From positions 1 through 64,000 of IMG/VR virus record IMGVR_UViG_3300028581_001382: a stretch of 64,000 nt of DNA. One strand, given 5' to 3'. The notes under the pieces were generated by a model. That model was not told the origin of the DNA, did not search any database, and saw only the letters and a program-made list of their open reading frames with translations. The DNA comes from a virus. Shown piece after piece: positions 32,032 to 40,500 of the stretch. How positions within the stretch are numbered: position 1 is the first letter of the stretch; every line of letters begins with the position of its first letter. The position numbers were made by a program, and so were the translations under genes.

Positions 32032-32994
32032 TTACCCTTTTAACATGGTAGACATGCGACGCATTTGATCCACGCTGTATTCAAAATTTGATTGTTTACT
32101 AGTGCTTTCTTGAAGTTTTGCCGGTGCTGTGCCGCCTGCTGGTATACCTAATTTTGCTCTACCTTGATCAATTACAGAAGGCTGTGTTGCTATTCTTTGA
32201 CTAACTGACTGATTAGTTGGATTTGCTGGTGCCGCTGGTTTTGTTGGAGTAGCAGCCTGACCCGTCATATTAGCGGGCGGCGCCTTGGCGTAGCTGCTAC
32301 GCTCTTGAGCCGAGGCTGGTCCTCTGAGGTTAGCTGCAGGGCCGCCAGGTTTTTGTGCAGACAAAATAGCGCCTGCTGTGGTAGGCCCAATAATACCGTC
32401 AGCCGTTAAACCGTTAGCTGTTTGAAATTTCTTAATAGCATCAACATTTGGTTTATTATTCGTTAATAGTCCCATTCTAGATGCATACGCAGCGATTGCA
32501 GGGGACATTGATTTATTAGCAGCTGGCTTAGCTGGACTTGCTGCTTGTGTAGGTGCTGCTGGTGTAGATGCGGCAGCATTGACTGCCGCTGCTTGTCCCA
32601 TACTCATATCTGTAGCACTTGCAGCAGTATCGGCAGCATTGACTGCCGCTGCTTGTCCCATACTCATATCTGTAGCACTTGCAGCAGTATCGGCAGCATT
32701 GACTGCACCTGCTTGTCCCATACTCATATCTGTAGCACCTGCAACAGCGTCAGCCTTGTCAGCGGCAGCCTGTGCTGCTGCCTCTTCACCGGGATTACCT
32801 ACTCCAGTTGCAGAACTTGTTGCTGCTGGTTTACCTTTATTTGGTGCTCGCATGGCAATGTAAGGGTCATTGATGTCGGGTTTGCCGCCACCGCGGGTGT
32901 ACCATGCTTGATCTTCTGGACTCATGGCTGCAAATTTGGCAGCATCGGCACCTTGGTACGGATTTGCTTCTCTTAAAAATTCTATTGATCTCAT
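32032..32994 (-). CDS. Ala-rich repeat and peptidoglycan-binding protein with capsid leader, 320 aa
   Basis: The leader MRSIEFLREANPYQG has a likely cleavage at REA. Three 20-residue repeats (unit AADTAASATDMSMGQAAAVN) occupy about residues 82-142, followed by an Ala/Pro-rich part. A peptidoglycan-binding-domain-1 stretch (DAIKKFQTANGLTADGIIGP, about 184-203) contains the classic LxxDGIxGPxT core. The C-terminus is Pro/Ala-rich, then FEYSVDQMRRMSTMLKG. It may help the LysM-muramidase neighbour bind cell wall. The repeats are identical at DNA level in two copies. Ribosome binding site AAAGGAA; late box about 30 nt up. Confidence 0.7.
   Translation of the reverse strand: MRSIEFLREANPYQGADAAKFAAMSPEDQAWYTRGGGKPDINDPYIAMRAPNKGKPAATSSATGVGNPGEEAAAQAAADKADAVAGATDMSMGQAGAVNAADTAASATDMSMGQAAAVNAADTAASATDMSMGQAAAVNAAASTPAAPTQAASPAKPAANKSMSPAIAAYASRMGLLTNNKPNVDAIKKFQTANGLTADGIIGPTTAGAILSAQKPGGPAANLRGPASAQERSSYAKAPPANMTGQAATPTKPAAPANPTNQSVSQRIATQPSVIDQGRAKLGIPAGGTAPAKLQESTSKQSNFEYSVDQMRRMSTMLKG
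32571..32750 (-). repeat. Three 60-bp tandem repeats
   Basis: Unit starts CGGCAGCATTGACTGCCGCT on the plus strand. Copies at 32571-32630 and 32631-32690 are identical, and the third (32691-32750) diverges toward its end. The unit codes for a 20-residue Ala/Thr-rich peptide in frame. An expansion by slippage or unequal recombination is the simplest explanation. Confidence 0.85.
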
Positions 32995-33024
32995 GTGATA
33001 TTCCTTTATGAATGACCTATGCTT

Positions 33025-33032
33025 TATTTATT
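33025..33032 (-). promoter_or_regulatory. Late promoter box upstream of the repeat protein
   Basis: AATAAATA on the minus strand, 31 nt before the ATG at 32994, spacing compatible with a short leader carrying the AAAGGAA ribosome binding site. It matches the T4 late consensus apart from its first base. Confidence 0.5.
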
Positions 33033-33674
33033 CTATTTGCCCTGTGCTGCCAATCTTGCACCATTGTTAAAACTGTTGCTGTGACTGGCAGCATTTCTGT
33101 TGCCACGTGCTTTTGACCATGCATAACCAGCTCTGTGCCCAGAACAATCTTTGGTGCAAGGCGACCCCAAAAATGATAATTCATCCAACTCTTGTTTTCC
33201 AGTGTATCGTTTAATTATGGACATTGATTCCTGATCATTCAACAGAGATGCTAATCCAGGATGTAGTGGGCGTGGCCAGTCGCCAAACTCTACCCATTCA
33301 GATCCTTGAGTTTCCCAATTTAACATTGGTTTAAATTCGTGAGCTACTATGGCTAAAAAATTGTAGTATCTAAATCCCGACGGATGCCTGAACACATACA
33401 ACGGGATCAGTTTAAGTGGGCCGTTATACCCTGCTTCTTCTTTGACTTCTCGTTTGACAGCATGTGCTGGATTTTCACCAGCGTCGATTGCACCGCCCCA
33501 TGTTCCCCAGGTGTTAGGTTGCTCCACTTGTGATGATCTATGAGCTATACAAATCCGATTGGTATCGGCTGCCAGGAACAAACAACCAGCAGCTTGCTTG
33601 CCCCAGAATCCTGTTTTCTCCAAAGCATCACGATGTTCTTTATCTGACTCAGTCACAAATTCGGTTGCTCTCAT
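33033..33674 (-). CDS. NUDIX hydrolase with capsid leader, 213 aa
   Basis: Leader MRATEFVTESDKEHRD. NUDIX box GGAIDAGENPAHAVKREVKE followed by EAGYNG (about residues 60-85) is complete (G-x5-E-x7-REVxEEAG). It hydrolyses nucleoside diphosphate-linked substrates. A C-terminal module, about 165-213 (CTKDCSGHRAGYAWSKARG, SFNNGARLAAQGK), has two Cys and a His and resembles a small domain seen in many marine phage proteins. A packaged NUDIX enzyme could act on NAD, ADP-ribose or nucleotide signals immediately after injection. ATGA overlap with the downstream gene. Confidence 0.8.
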   Translation of the reverse strand: MRATEFVTESDKEHRDALEKTGFWGKQAAGCLFLAADTNRICIAHRSSQVEQPNTWGTWGGAIDAGENPAHAVKREVKEEAGYNGPLKLIPLYVFRHPSGFRYYNFLAIVAHEFKPMLNWETQGSEWVEFGDWPRPLHPGLASLLNDQESMSIIKRYTGKQELDELSFLGSPCTKDCSGHRAGYAWSKARGNRNAASHSNSFNNGARLAAQGK

Positions 33675-34150
33675 TTGGCATCTCCAAAGATTGGTCCACC
33701 GACATACTGACCATTCTGACTTAACACACCATTGCGTAGATTGTTGATAATGTTATCAGTGATGTTTCTGCGACGGAAATGCGGCAAAAAAATATGTGTT
33801 TCTACAGGACGATCGCCCTGCTCTGCTTGGATAGCATACATCCTGTGACGCCCGTCATGATCACGCACCTTGGCTTCTAAATTGAAATCATCGTTCTCCC
33901 AAGCTTCAGGAACTGCTATGGTTAAAAACGGTGCTCCAAACCCTTTATCATTGATCTGTCGGCGTAGATATTGTATAGTTTCTTTTTCGTCAGGAGAGTT
34001 AACATCCAAGGGCAAGCTGAGTTTGAGGAATGTGCTGGGTCGCATGACTGTGCGTAGACCAAAGTAATCTACATCAGCATTGTGCGGAACAGCACCGAGA
34101 CCTTGCCGATTGTCTATCTTTAGTTCCGTTATGAATTCCTTTGATCTCAT
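33671..34150 (-). CDS. ParB/Srx-like domain protein with capsid leader, 159 aa
   Basis: Leader MRSKEFITELKIDNRQG. In the middle, EAKVRDHDGRHRMYAIQAEQ carries the D-G-x-H-R core of ParB/sulfiredoxin-like domains (about residues 92-111), where phosphate or nucleotide binds. AVPEAWENDDFNLE precedes it. ParB-like domains can act as CTPases, nucleases or kinases, so a biochemical role cannot be set. It is chained by 4-nt overlaps to the NUDIX and the 67-aa gene. Confidence 0.65.
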   Translation of the reverse strand: MRSKEFITELKIDNRQGLGAVPHNADVDYFGLRTVMRPSTFLKLSLPLDVNSPDEKETIQYLRRQINDKGFGAPFLTIAVPEAWENDDFNLEAKVRDHDGRHRMYAIQAEQGDRPVETHIFLPHFRRRNITDNIINNLRNGVLSQNGQYVGGPIFGDAK

Positions 34151-34350
34151 GTGTCTATCCTGTGTACATTGGTCACTATGCTGTCTTTGCCGTATTGAGC
34201 TTGCAGTAATAATCGAGCCATGGCAGGTGACTTGGCAAATATAGCCACATCTATACTGGTAGTATACGAAGGATTTTTGACCCGCACAGACGCACTATAC
34301 ACATGAAATCCCGGAAGCAAGTCTTCACAGAGAAATTCTGTTGCTCTCAT
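34147..34350 (-). CDS. Small capsid-leader protein, 67 aa
   Basis: Starts at ATG 34350 with MRATEFLCEDLLPGFHVYSA; cleavage might fall after CED. The rest is a small alpha/beta piece: VRVKNPSYTTSIDVAIFAKS and LLLQAQYGKDSIVTNVHRID. The upstream ORF's extra four residues are not used because the leader pattern begins here and the previous gene's stop overlaps this ATG (TGATG). Function unknown. Confidence 0.65.
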   Translation of the reverse strand: MRATEFLCEDLLPGFHVYSASVRVKNPSYTTSIDVAIFAKSPAMARLLLQAQYGKDSIVTNVHRIDT

Positions 34351-36059
34351 CAGCAGTTCCACTTTCTCAACGCTAATGCTTTGCGTGTGGGTTTGCCATT
34401 GGGTTTTTTCATTGGCCCTTTGACTCCGCCCATCCTGGCACAGAATGATTTACGACGCTTGGCTGCTTTTGATCCTGGCTTGAGTTTGCTGGGCTTGGTA
34501 GTAACTGCCATTTGTAATTTTGAGCCTGGATTCTCTCTACGATAGCTAGCAACACCTTTGGCATTGAGACCGCCCTTTTTGCTCTTACCTGCGCTTCTAC
34601 GCCAAGCTGCTGTTTCAAGAATGATTTCTTCATCGGTGAAGAAGTTGAATATGTCTTCAGTAAGACCACGATCAGCCATGGCCTGTTCAAAGTCATCAAA
34701 TATTGCATGGGCTTGTTCTAGGCTGTATACGCTTTCTGTTACACCTTCCTCTACACCCGACTGCATCTGTTGTTTGACTGCACGAGCAACATCTCCCGCC
34801 AATGCGCCAGGGTCATTATCGCCACCGTAGTTGAGCACACTCATGATTGCATTGTGAATCACACGGTCATCTGCACGACGAGCCATATTGGGATACATGC
34901 GCTCAAACTCAGCATACACTTGATCAGCTAGGTCATCGTATTCACCGTTGAAGCCTTCATCCAGGCCATCTGCTTGTACAGCCCCTTCGCCGTCGGCATC
35001 AAAAGCTACCATTTCTACTTTGGGCCACATACGTGCAGGCACATACAGAATACCCGAAGTTTCGTCATGATCGATCTGGTCGCCAAAGCGAGCCATTACT
35101 GCATTATATGCCCGTTCACTGTTAACGCTAAAACCCACAGTGTCCGTATCGTCAATACCGCTGTATCCGCCTTCCGCCACACCTTGCTTCTTGAGAATAT
35201 CCAGTGCGTGTTTTTCCATCTGTTTTTTGGTAATAGGTTTACCGGGTGCTTCCTTACCTTTGAAATAATCAGAACCTTTTTTATCTCTTGAACCATAGGT
35301 GCTGTGACTTACTTTGCCATCACGACCGGGTTGTGGTGCTGATTTGTCCATTTCATTCAAGCCTTCCGCCACACCTTGCTCACTTGCTTTGGCTTTGGCT
35401 TCGGCCCTGGTACGACTGTATCCCCGTGCTGTTGCTTCTCGTTCTTGGTTAGGATATATAGATATTGCAAACATTTTTCCATCTTTAACAAAGTACCAAT
35501 CTGTTGGATCTAGATCGTGTCTTTCGTCATCACCGCGATTGAACGCTCCCCTTACTCCGCGGAAAGGCCTGCCTCTGCCTTCCGCCACACTTTCTTTTTT
35601 GGCAGTCTTTGCAGCATCTTTCCAGGCCTGTGCTGTGGGGGCCTTGGGGCTGTCGGCATCTCTACTGGTACCGGCCTTCTTGCGCTTGTTTACATTGTAG
35701 TATAACCCTTTGTTCTCCTCTGAGATACTTTCGTTAGGCACACAGTTTCTTACCTGCTTGCCAGTCACAGCTGACTTTTTTGTGCCTTCTGCATGTTTTC
35801 CTGGCCAGCACTTGGTGTAACCATTGCTATCTTTCTGACCCTTTTTGATCTCCATGATATTGCCGTGTGTTTTGCACATACCACAGTCTTCACACACCAT
35901 TTCCATCACAACACTTTCGTTGTGTTTCTTCTTGCCAGCACAATGAGCACGTTGCGAAAAGCCTTTTGGATGAGAGCAATTGATACTGCTTTTGTATTTT
36001 TGACTCCAGCCTTCATCTAATTTTTTGATTTTTCCAGTTATAAATTCATTTGATTTCAT
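34350..36059 (-). CDS. Cleavable polyprotein of small basic modules, 569 aa
   Basis: Leader MKSNEFITGKIKKLDEGW. Linkers SVAEG (157-161), EQGVAEG (227-233), QGVAEGG (292-298) and EEGVTES (437-443) split the chain. Modules: a Cys-rich domain (residues 17-70: INCSHPKGFSQRAHCAGKKK, VCEDCGMCKTHGN), a Lys-rich stretch with CWPGKHAEGTKKSAVTGKQV, two small charged modules, a helical region (YDDLADQVYAEFERMYPNMA), and a C-terminal basic module (LNAKGVASYRRENPGSKLQM, then SKAAKRRKSFCARM). The Cys-rich and basic C-terminal modules suggest nucleic-acid binding. Likely processed by the prohead protease. Ribosome binding site AAGGTGA. Confidence 0.7.
   Translation of the reverse strand: MKSNEFITGKIKKLDEGWSQKYKSSINCSHPKGFSQRAHCAGKKKHNESVVMEMVCEDCGMCKTHGNIMEIKKGQKDSNGYTKCWPGKHAEGTKKSAVTGKQVRNCVPNESISEENKGLYYNVNKRKKAGTSRDADSPKAPTAQAWKDAAKTAKKESVAEGRGRPFRGVRGAFNRGDDERHDLDPTDWYFVKDGKMFAISIYPNQEREATARGYSRTRAEAKAKASEQGVAEGLNEMDKSAPQPGRDGKVSHSTYGSRDKKGSDYFKGKEAPGKPITKKQMEKHALDILKKQGVAEGGYSGIDDTDTVGFSVNSERAYNAVMARFGDQIDHDETSGILYVPARMWPKVEMVAFDADGEGAVQADGLDEGFNGEYDDLADQVYAEFERMYPNMARRADDRVIHNAIMSVLNYGGDNDPGALAGDVARAVKQQMQSGVEEGVTESVYSLEQAHAIFDDFEQAMADRGLTEDIFNFFTDEEIILETAAWRRSAGKSKKGGLNAKGVASYRRENPGSKLQMAVTTKPSKLKPGSKAAKRRKSFCARMGGVKGPMKKPNGKPTRKALALRKWNC
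35170..35597 (-). repeat. Dispersed 20-bp linker repeat (35.2-35.6 kb set)
   Basis: Copies of the same 20-mer as in the 27-28 kb polyprotein gene occur at 35170-35189, 35362-35381 and 35578-35597. They encode the VAEG linkers of the 569-aa polyprotein. Matching DNA in two separate genes points to shared origin of the linkers. Confidence 0.65.
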
Positions 36060-36083
36060 TTAGTTCACCTTTTTCTAACAGTT

Positions 36084-37169
36084 TCATTTGTTTTTTGCTC
36101 TTCCAGCTTTCATATTGGCCAACCAGTGTGCCATGCGTTGTTTTTCACCAGAACTGTTCTTGGCAGTTTTTCTCAAACTACTTACACTGGCTTTGGTATT
36201 TACTCCCACACGTTTGGCCAGACCCTTGCGTCCAGGATTACGGCCGTCAGCAAAGTTTTCGTCAACCGAAGACTCATTGGATGTTGCAACAGGTTGTTTG
36301 GCCTTGTAGATATCTTCCCATTTGTCTGAAATAGCATTCTTTAATTCCAGCGTGGATTTAAAATTATTGTCTTGCATATACTTAATTATCCACACAGCAC
36401 TAGCACGGTCTCCTGAATCAGGCTTGCGAGCATTGCTTAGATCCACGCTGAGATTTTGATCTTCTGATGGATTACCATAGTACCGCATGGTCTTTAACGC
36501 ACGTTTTGCTCTATCACTTAGATGTGCTTCGTCGCTCTTGGTAATTAACTCAATCCAGGGCTTTACAAAGTCTGTGGGCTTGCGGGACGATCCAGCTGGT
36601 GTTGGTCCACGTAATACATCACGGGATTGGCCTGGTATCTGTGCTCGACGTTTGTTCAGCAATCGCCATGCTGCTTCGTCTGTGTAGAAAAACACAGGTA
36701 AGCCTTGTTGCTTGGCTGTGATCAGGATCTGTCGTGTTTCTGGACTGCGATATTCATCTTGTTCTTTGAGCAACACATGAACTTCAGTCACAGGAGTGAT
36801 TGGAATAGTGGGCTCTTTGCTAAACACACGGTCTTCTGCTTCTCTGGTTCTTGTACCATTGCTGTGTAACCATGCACGGTCCCAGTAGTCAATGGGTTTC
36901 ACAATGTATCGAGAGTTAAACCAGTCACCATTGAGTTTGAACATCACAGCGCCTGATCCCACCCAGCGATGATAATCGCCAGTTATTGTTCGTGTCAAAC
37001 TAAGAAAGTATGGATATCCAGCAGGAGCATACTGTTCTTCGCTGCGATTGCCGGTCACGCTGGCCAATTCAAAGTTGCCGGATTGCAGTATTCTTAACCC
37101 AGCTCTGATACTGGTGTAATGAAACAATACATCAGTTGCTCGTTCAATTAAAAATTCCGTTGCTCTCAT
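36084..37169 (-). CDS. ART-like (DarT/TRPT-type) protein with capsid leader, 361 aa
   Basis: Leader MRATEFLIERATDVLFHYTS. The HYTS stretch (residues 17-20) with GLRILQSGNFELASVTG looks like the NAD-binding opening of ADP-ribosyltransferases (H-[YT]-x). The later stretch VTEVHVLLKEQDEYRSPETR contains Glu candidates for catalysis. The rest of the first 170 residues matches an ART-type alpha/beta body. The C-terminal 60 residues are basic (NPGRKGLAKRVGVNTKASVS, KQRMAHWLANMKAGRAKNK) and probably bind nucleic acid. The target is unknown; it may modify DNA or a host protein. AAGG ribosome binding site. Confidence 0.62.
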   Translation of the reverse strand: MRATEFLIERATDVLFHYTSIRAGLRILQSGNFELASVTGNRSEEQYAPAGYPYFLSLTRTITGDYHRWVGSGAVMFKLNGDWFNSRYIVKPIDYWDRAWLHSNGTRTREAEDRVFSKEPTIPITPVTEVHVLLKEQDEYRSPETRQILITAKQQGLPVFFYTDEAAWRLLNKRRAQIPGQSRDVLRGPTPAGSSRKPTDFVKPWIELITKSDEAHLSDRAKRALKTMRYYGNPSEDQNLSVDLSNARKPDSGDRASAVWIIKYMQDNNFKSTLELKNAISDKWEDIYKAKQPVATSNESSVDENFADGRNPGRKGLAKRVGVNTKASVSSLRKTAKNSSGEKQRMAHWLANMKAGRAKNK

Positions 37170-37534
37170 TATACATACCTTGCTAGTTCATCTTCACCTA
37201 AATCTTGTATGCGATTGGGCGGGATTTTAGTTGTGGAGAAGTACCATCCGTGGTCATATGTCAATGGAATACCCGTCACATCAATTTGCAACAATGTCAA
37301 TGGATCATCGCTACCCTCTGACTTGGCGTACATCCATCCACCGACCATACTTAGTTCTCTTTGTAACTTGACCTTATCACCTTCGTCTACAACCATAAAT
37401 GCTTTGCCATCATACGGATCTAGCCCAGCATATAGAATTTCTTCTGCGTTTTCAGTACTGGTAATATGGTACGCAGTTTTAAACTCATGGTCATGATGTG
37501 TCCTTGATTCAGTGACAAATTCAGTTGCTCTCAT
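37169..37534 (-). CDS. ART-like small protein with capsid leader, 121 aa
   Basis: Starts at ATG 37534: MRATEFVTESRTHHDHEFKT, identical in its first ten residues to the NUDIX leader. A KTAYHITSTENAEEILYAGL stretch (about residues 19-38) followed by DPYDGKAFMVV has the H-[IT]-[TS] and gly-rich loop of RNA 2'-phosphotransferase/ADP-ribosyltransferase folds. The full H-Y-E triad is not certain. The gene stops against the start of the larger ART-like gene, so the two share a transcript. Confidence 0.62.
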   Translation of the reverse strand: MRATEFVTESRTHHDHEFKTAYHITSTENAEEILYAGLDPYDGKAFMVVDEGDKVKLQRELSMVGGWMYAKSEGSDDPLTLLQIDVTGIPLTYDHGWYFSTTKIPPNRIQDLGEDELARYV

Positions 37535-40500
37535 TTGGGTTCCCATTGCATACTTTTACTACCTTTAACAGTAGGAGTAAACCCTTGACCTCTGTAGAAC
37601 TTGGTTAATTTACTTTGACTCACTTGTCCTTTGTCCCAAGGAAACAGTGTCAAGCTGATGCCATCTTCTCTTGCCATGGCTTGTAGTTCTTGCATGGCAC
37701 GTGACCCAACACCTTGACGTAGCGGATATGCTTGAATCCATTTGACTTCAACTGCGCCGCGCTTGCTAAAGCTAGGAACAAGTTCAAACATAGCAAACTG
37801 TTGGTCATCGCCTTTGCCCCAGACCATAACGTGATTGTTCTGCATGGTGTATGGATACTTTGCGTAGACTCGTTCAATCCATGCCTGTGCAGCATCATTG
37901 TTGCCTAGTTTGATTCTTATTGGCTCTTCTTCTTCGGCTACATCTTTCATTAGATGTTTAGCATCGCCGGACTTCTTCCAAGCATCCCACATGGCCTTGC
38001 CAGGCGGCAATTGATTTCTACTTGGTACAATAGTGTTACCCAACATTCTCACATACGCATAGATGTTACGTGCTATACCGCGGCCTTGATATTCAAGTTT
38101 CAAGCTGGTAACTGCTGACACTAGACCATTTTTGCTGGGTCTAAATTTTGCAAGACCTATCTGTTGATAATTGTCGTCTAGCACTTTGACTTGAAAATAT
38201 TCTTTACCATTTATTTCAATCCCAGTGGCACGATATGTCAGCCCATCAAAAATTTGGGTGTCGTTGAACGCTGGATTGAAAACATCTGGATTGATAGTTT
38301 CATTTAAGTTGTTGGCCATTACTTGTGGTAAGAAACTGGCGGCAATGTGTTGGCAAGTGTTAAAAATGTCAGCATTATCAGTGACCTGCAGATTGAATGG
38401 ATAGTCTGTGGTAGGATGCTGTGTGGGGTCTTGCCACCCAGCATAACATTTTTCAATACCAAAGTCAGCTAACAAATCAGTGCAACTCTCTCCATACCTC
38501 TCATCCATGTCATGCACACAAGGACTCAATGTAGTGACCATGATGGCATTGGGACCAATACGACCGTGACGTTTGAGATGCTGGTCTATGGCCACTCGTT
38601 CAGCATGGCGTCGTGTTCCGTTGAGCCCAGGCAAGTTGATAGCATAAGTGTGATTGTTTTTGTTATCAATCAAACAAGCAGCCACACGTCCATACTTTTC
38701 TGGATCAGTCTCATGACCACGATGTATCATGTTGATGCACTTTTTCAGCACATTATCTAGTTTACCAAGTTTTGTGATCTCTTGGCTTTCATCCATATCT
38801 TCTTCACCAGGCTCGTCTAGGTCGTGTATGGGCAAGCCAAGGCGTTTGAGCTTGTGACTGTACATGTTTTCTAGCTCTTCGCTGCCAAACGCCAACACAG
38901 TATGCGGCGGGCCTTGATTGTAATGAGACTTGTCGGCTTGATCAAGATCGCTAATGTCTTGTCCCAACTGATACCAATCTTGGGTGTCGCTCACATCCAC
39001 TTTGATTGTGCCAGCGGGCATTTTGGGAGGTGTTTCAGGACCAGTTGGTTTTTGATTGCCTAGAGCATCCAGGTCACGACGTAATCGTTGTTCTAACACT
39101 GTGATGTTTTCTGACACTGATTGAGAACGTAGTCTCACTGAGAAGTTACTGGCATCCACTTCTGGATTTGCCTGCATTGCAGTAGCCACCCATTCTTGAC
39201 CTCGACGCCAGGCTTCTGTTTGATTTGCTGCCTGTATTACAAATACTGGTTGATTGGAAGATCTATTGTATACTTCCCACTGTGTTTGTGCCATTGGGAT
39301 ATCTAATTCAACGTCTTCTACTCCTGGAATTGGGGTGGATGTGTATTGGTATTGTTGTTGGCTTGCTGCAACACCCATCTCTGGTACTACTGTAACTCCA
39401 GCCTGCATACGCCCAGGATTACTACGCATCCAGTTTATGGCCACACGGTTGGCATCACTCTGTACATTGCCTACTCCCGAGAAGCGATGTATTTCTTGAC
39501 CGTCCGGATTCAAGATCAACCAGTTGCCAGTGAATGTTTGCTGACCTTGACCCGGACGAGTTAAAGTTTGCGGTATGCCAACGTCAACAATGCCACCTTG
39601 TGCTGCATCTGAATTATTGCCCTGGCGGGTACGAACACCGTACAATTCAGGAGCTTCGCCACGCATGCCTAACGCCAAACGTGCTTCTTGTTCAGCTTCG
39701 GGTCTACTGGTATTGCTCAACTCTCTCACAGTAGAGTTGTCGCTGATTCTATAGATTTCCCATGGACCTGGGCCAGTGGGCACCAAGTTGCGTGGCTGTC
39801 CTTCGCGTGGTACATTTTGTGTGCTAACGAATGCATTTGATGATCGCGCTGGCACTGTCGACGCCCGGAACAGGTGAGAACGGCCAGCGGTGTTGCCAAA
39901 TATATCTGGTCTTGCTTCTCCAGCAGCTCTTATAGCGTTTAGCTCAGATGACGCACGAATTTGTATTTCTTGCCCAGGATTACCTTGTGGGCTTACATAC
40001 CAGATTGGTTGTTCAGTCTGTTGTGGTTCAATTTCACGCACTTCAATGTCAGTTATCATACGAGAATTTTGTTCACGACCTTGAGTTATGAACTGTTCAG
40101 CAGCCTCACGACTTGGGAATCTACGCAACACATTGTTGTCAGACTGGCCAGGAGCTCTAGCAAAGCGGTTCATGTCATTCATCCAAATGCCCCAGTTGCC
40201 TGTACTTGGTTGTGCGGCAGATTGTGGGCCAGGTTGTTGCTGATCACCACCACGGGCAACCACAGTGCCAGCACGATCAACTAAACTAAAGTCATGTGGA
40301 TTATTTTCCCCTGAAACAAACTGTCTAAACTTTTGTACAGCGTCTTCTTGACTTGATGCTGTGATCGATGATCTATTGTAACCGGCTCGAGCATCATAAA
40401 CGCTATAGGACAATGATGGCTTCGGATCCTGATATGGTCGTAGCGGTTTTGCCTGTAGAGTGTTCCGTGCGCTGGCCCAGTCTGGGTAGTTGCCTGGTTC

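Noticed and set aside
32571-32750. CRISPR array
   Set aside because: The 60-bp units are directly adjacent without spacers and lie in a coding frame.
32545-32976. A plus-strand Cys/Ser-rich reading frame of 143 aa with three 20-residue repeats
   Set aside because: It is the reverse of the Ala-rich repeats in the 320-aa gene. Composition follows from the codons of the real gene; no ribosome binding site or homology is seen.
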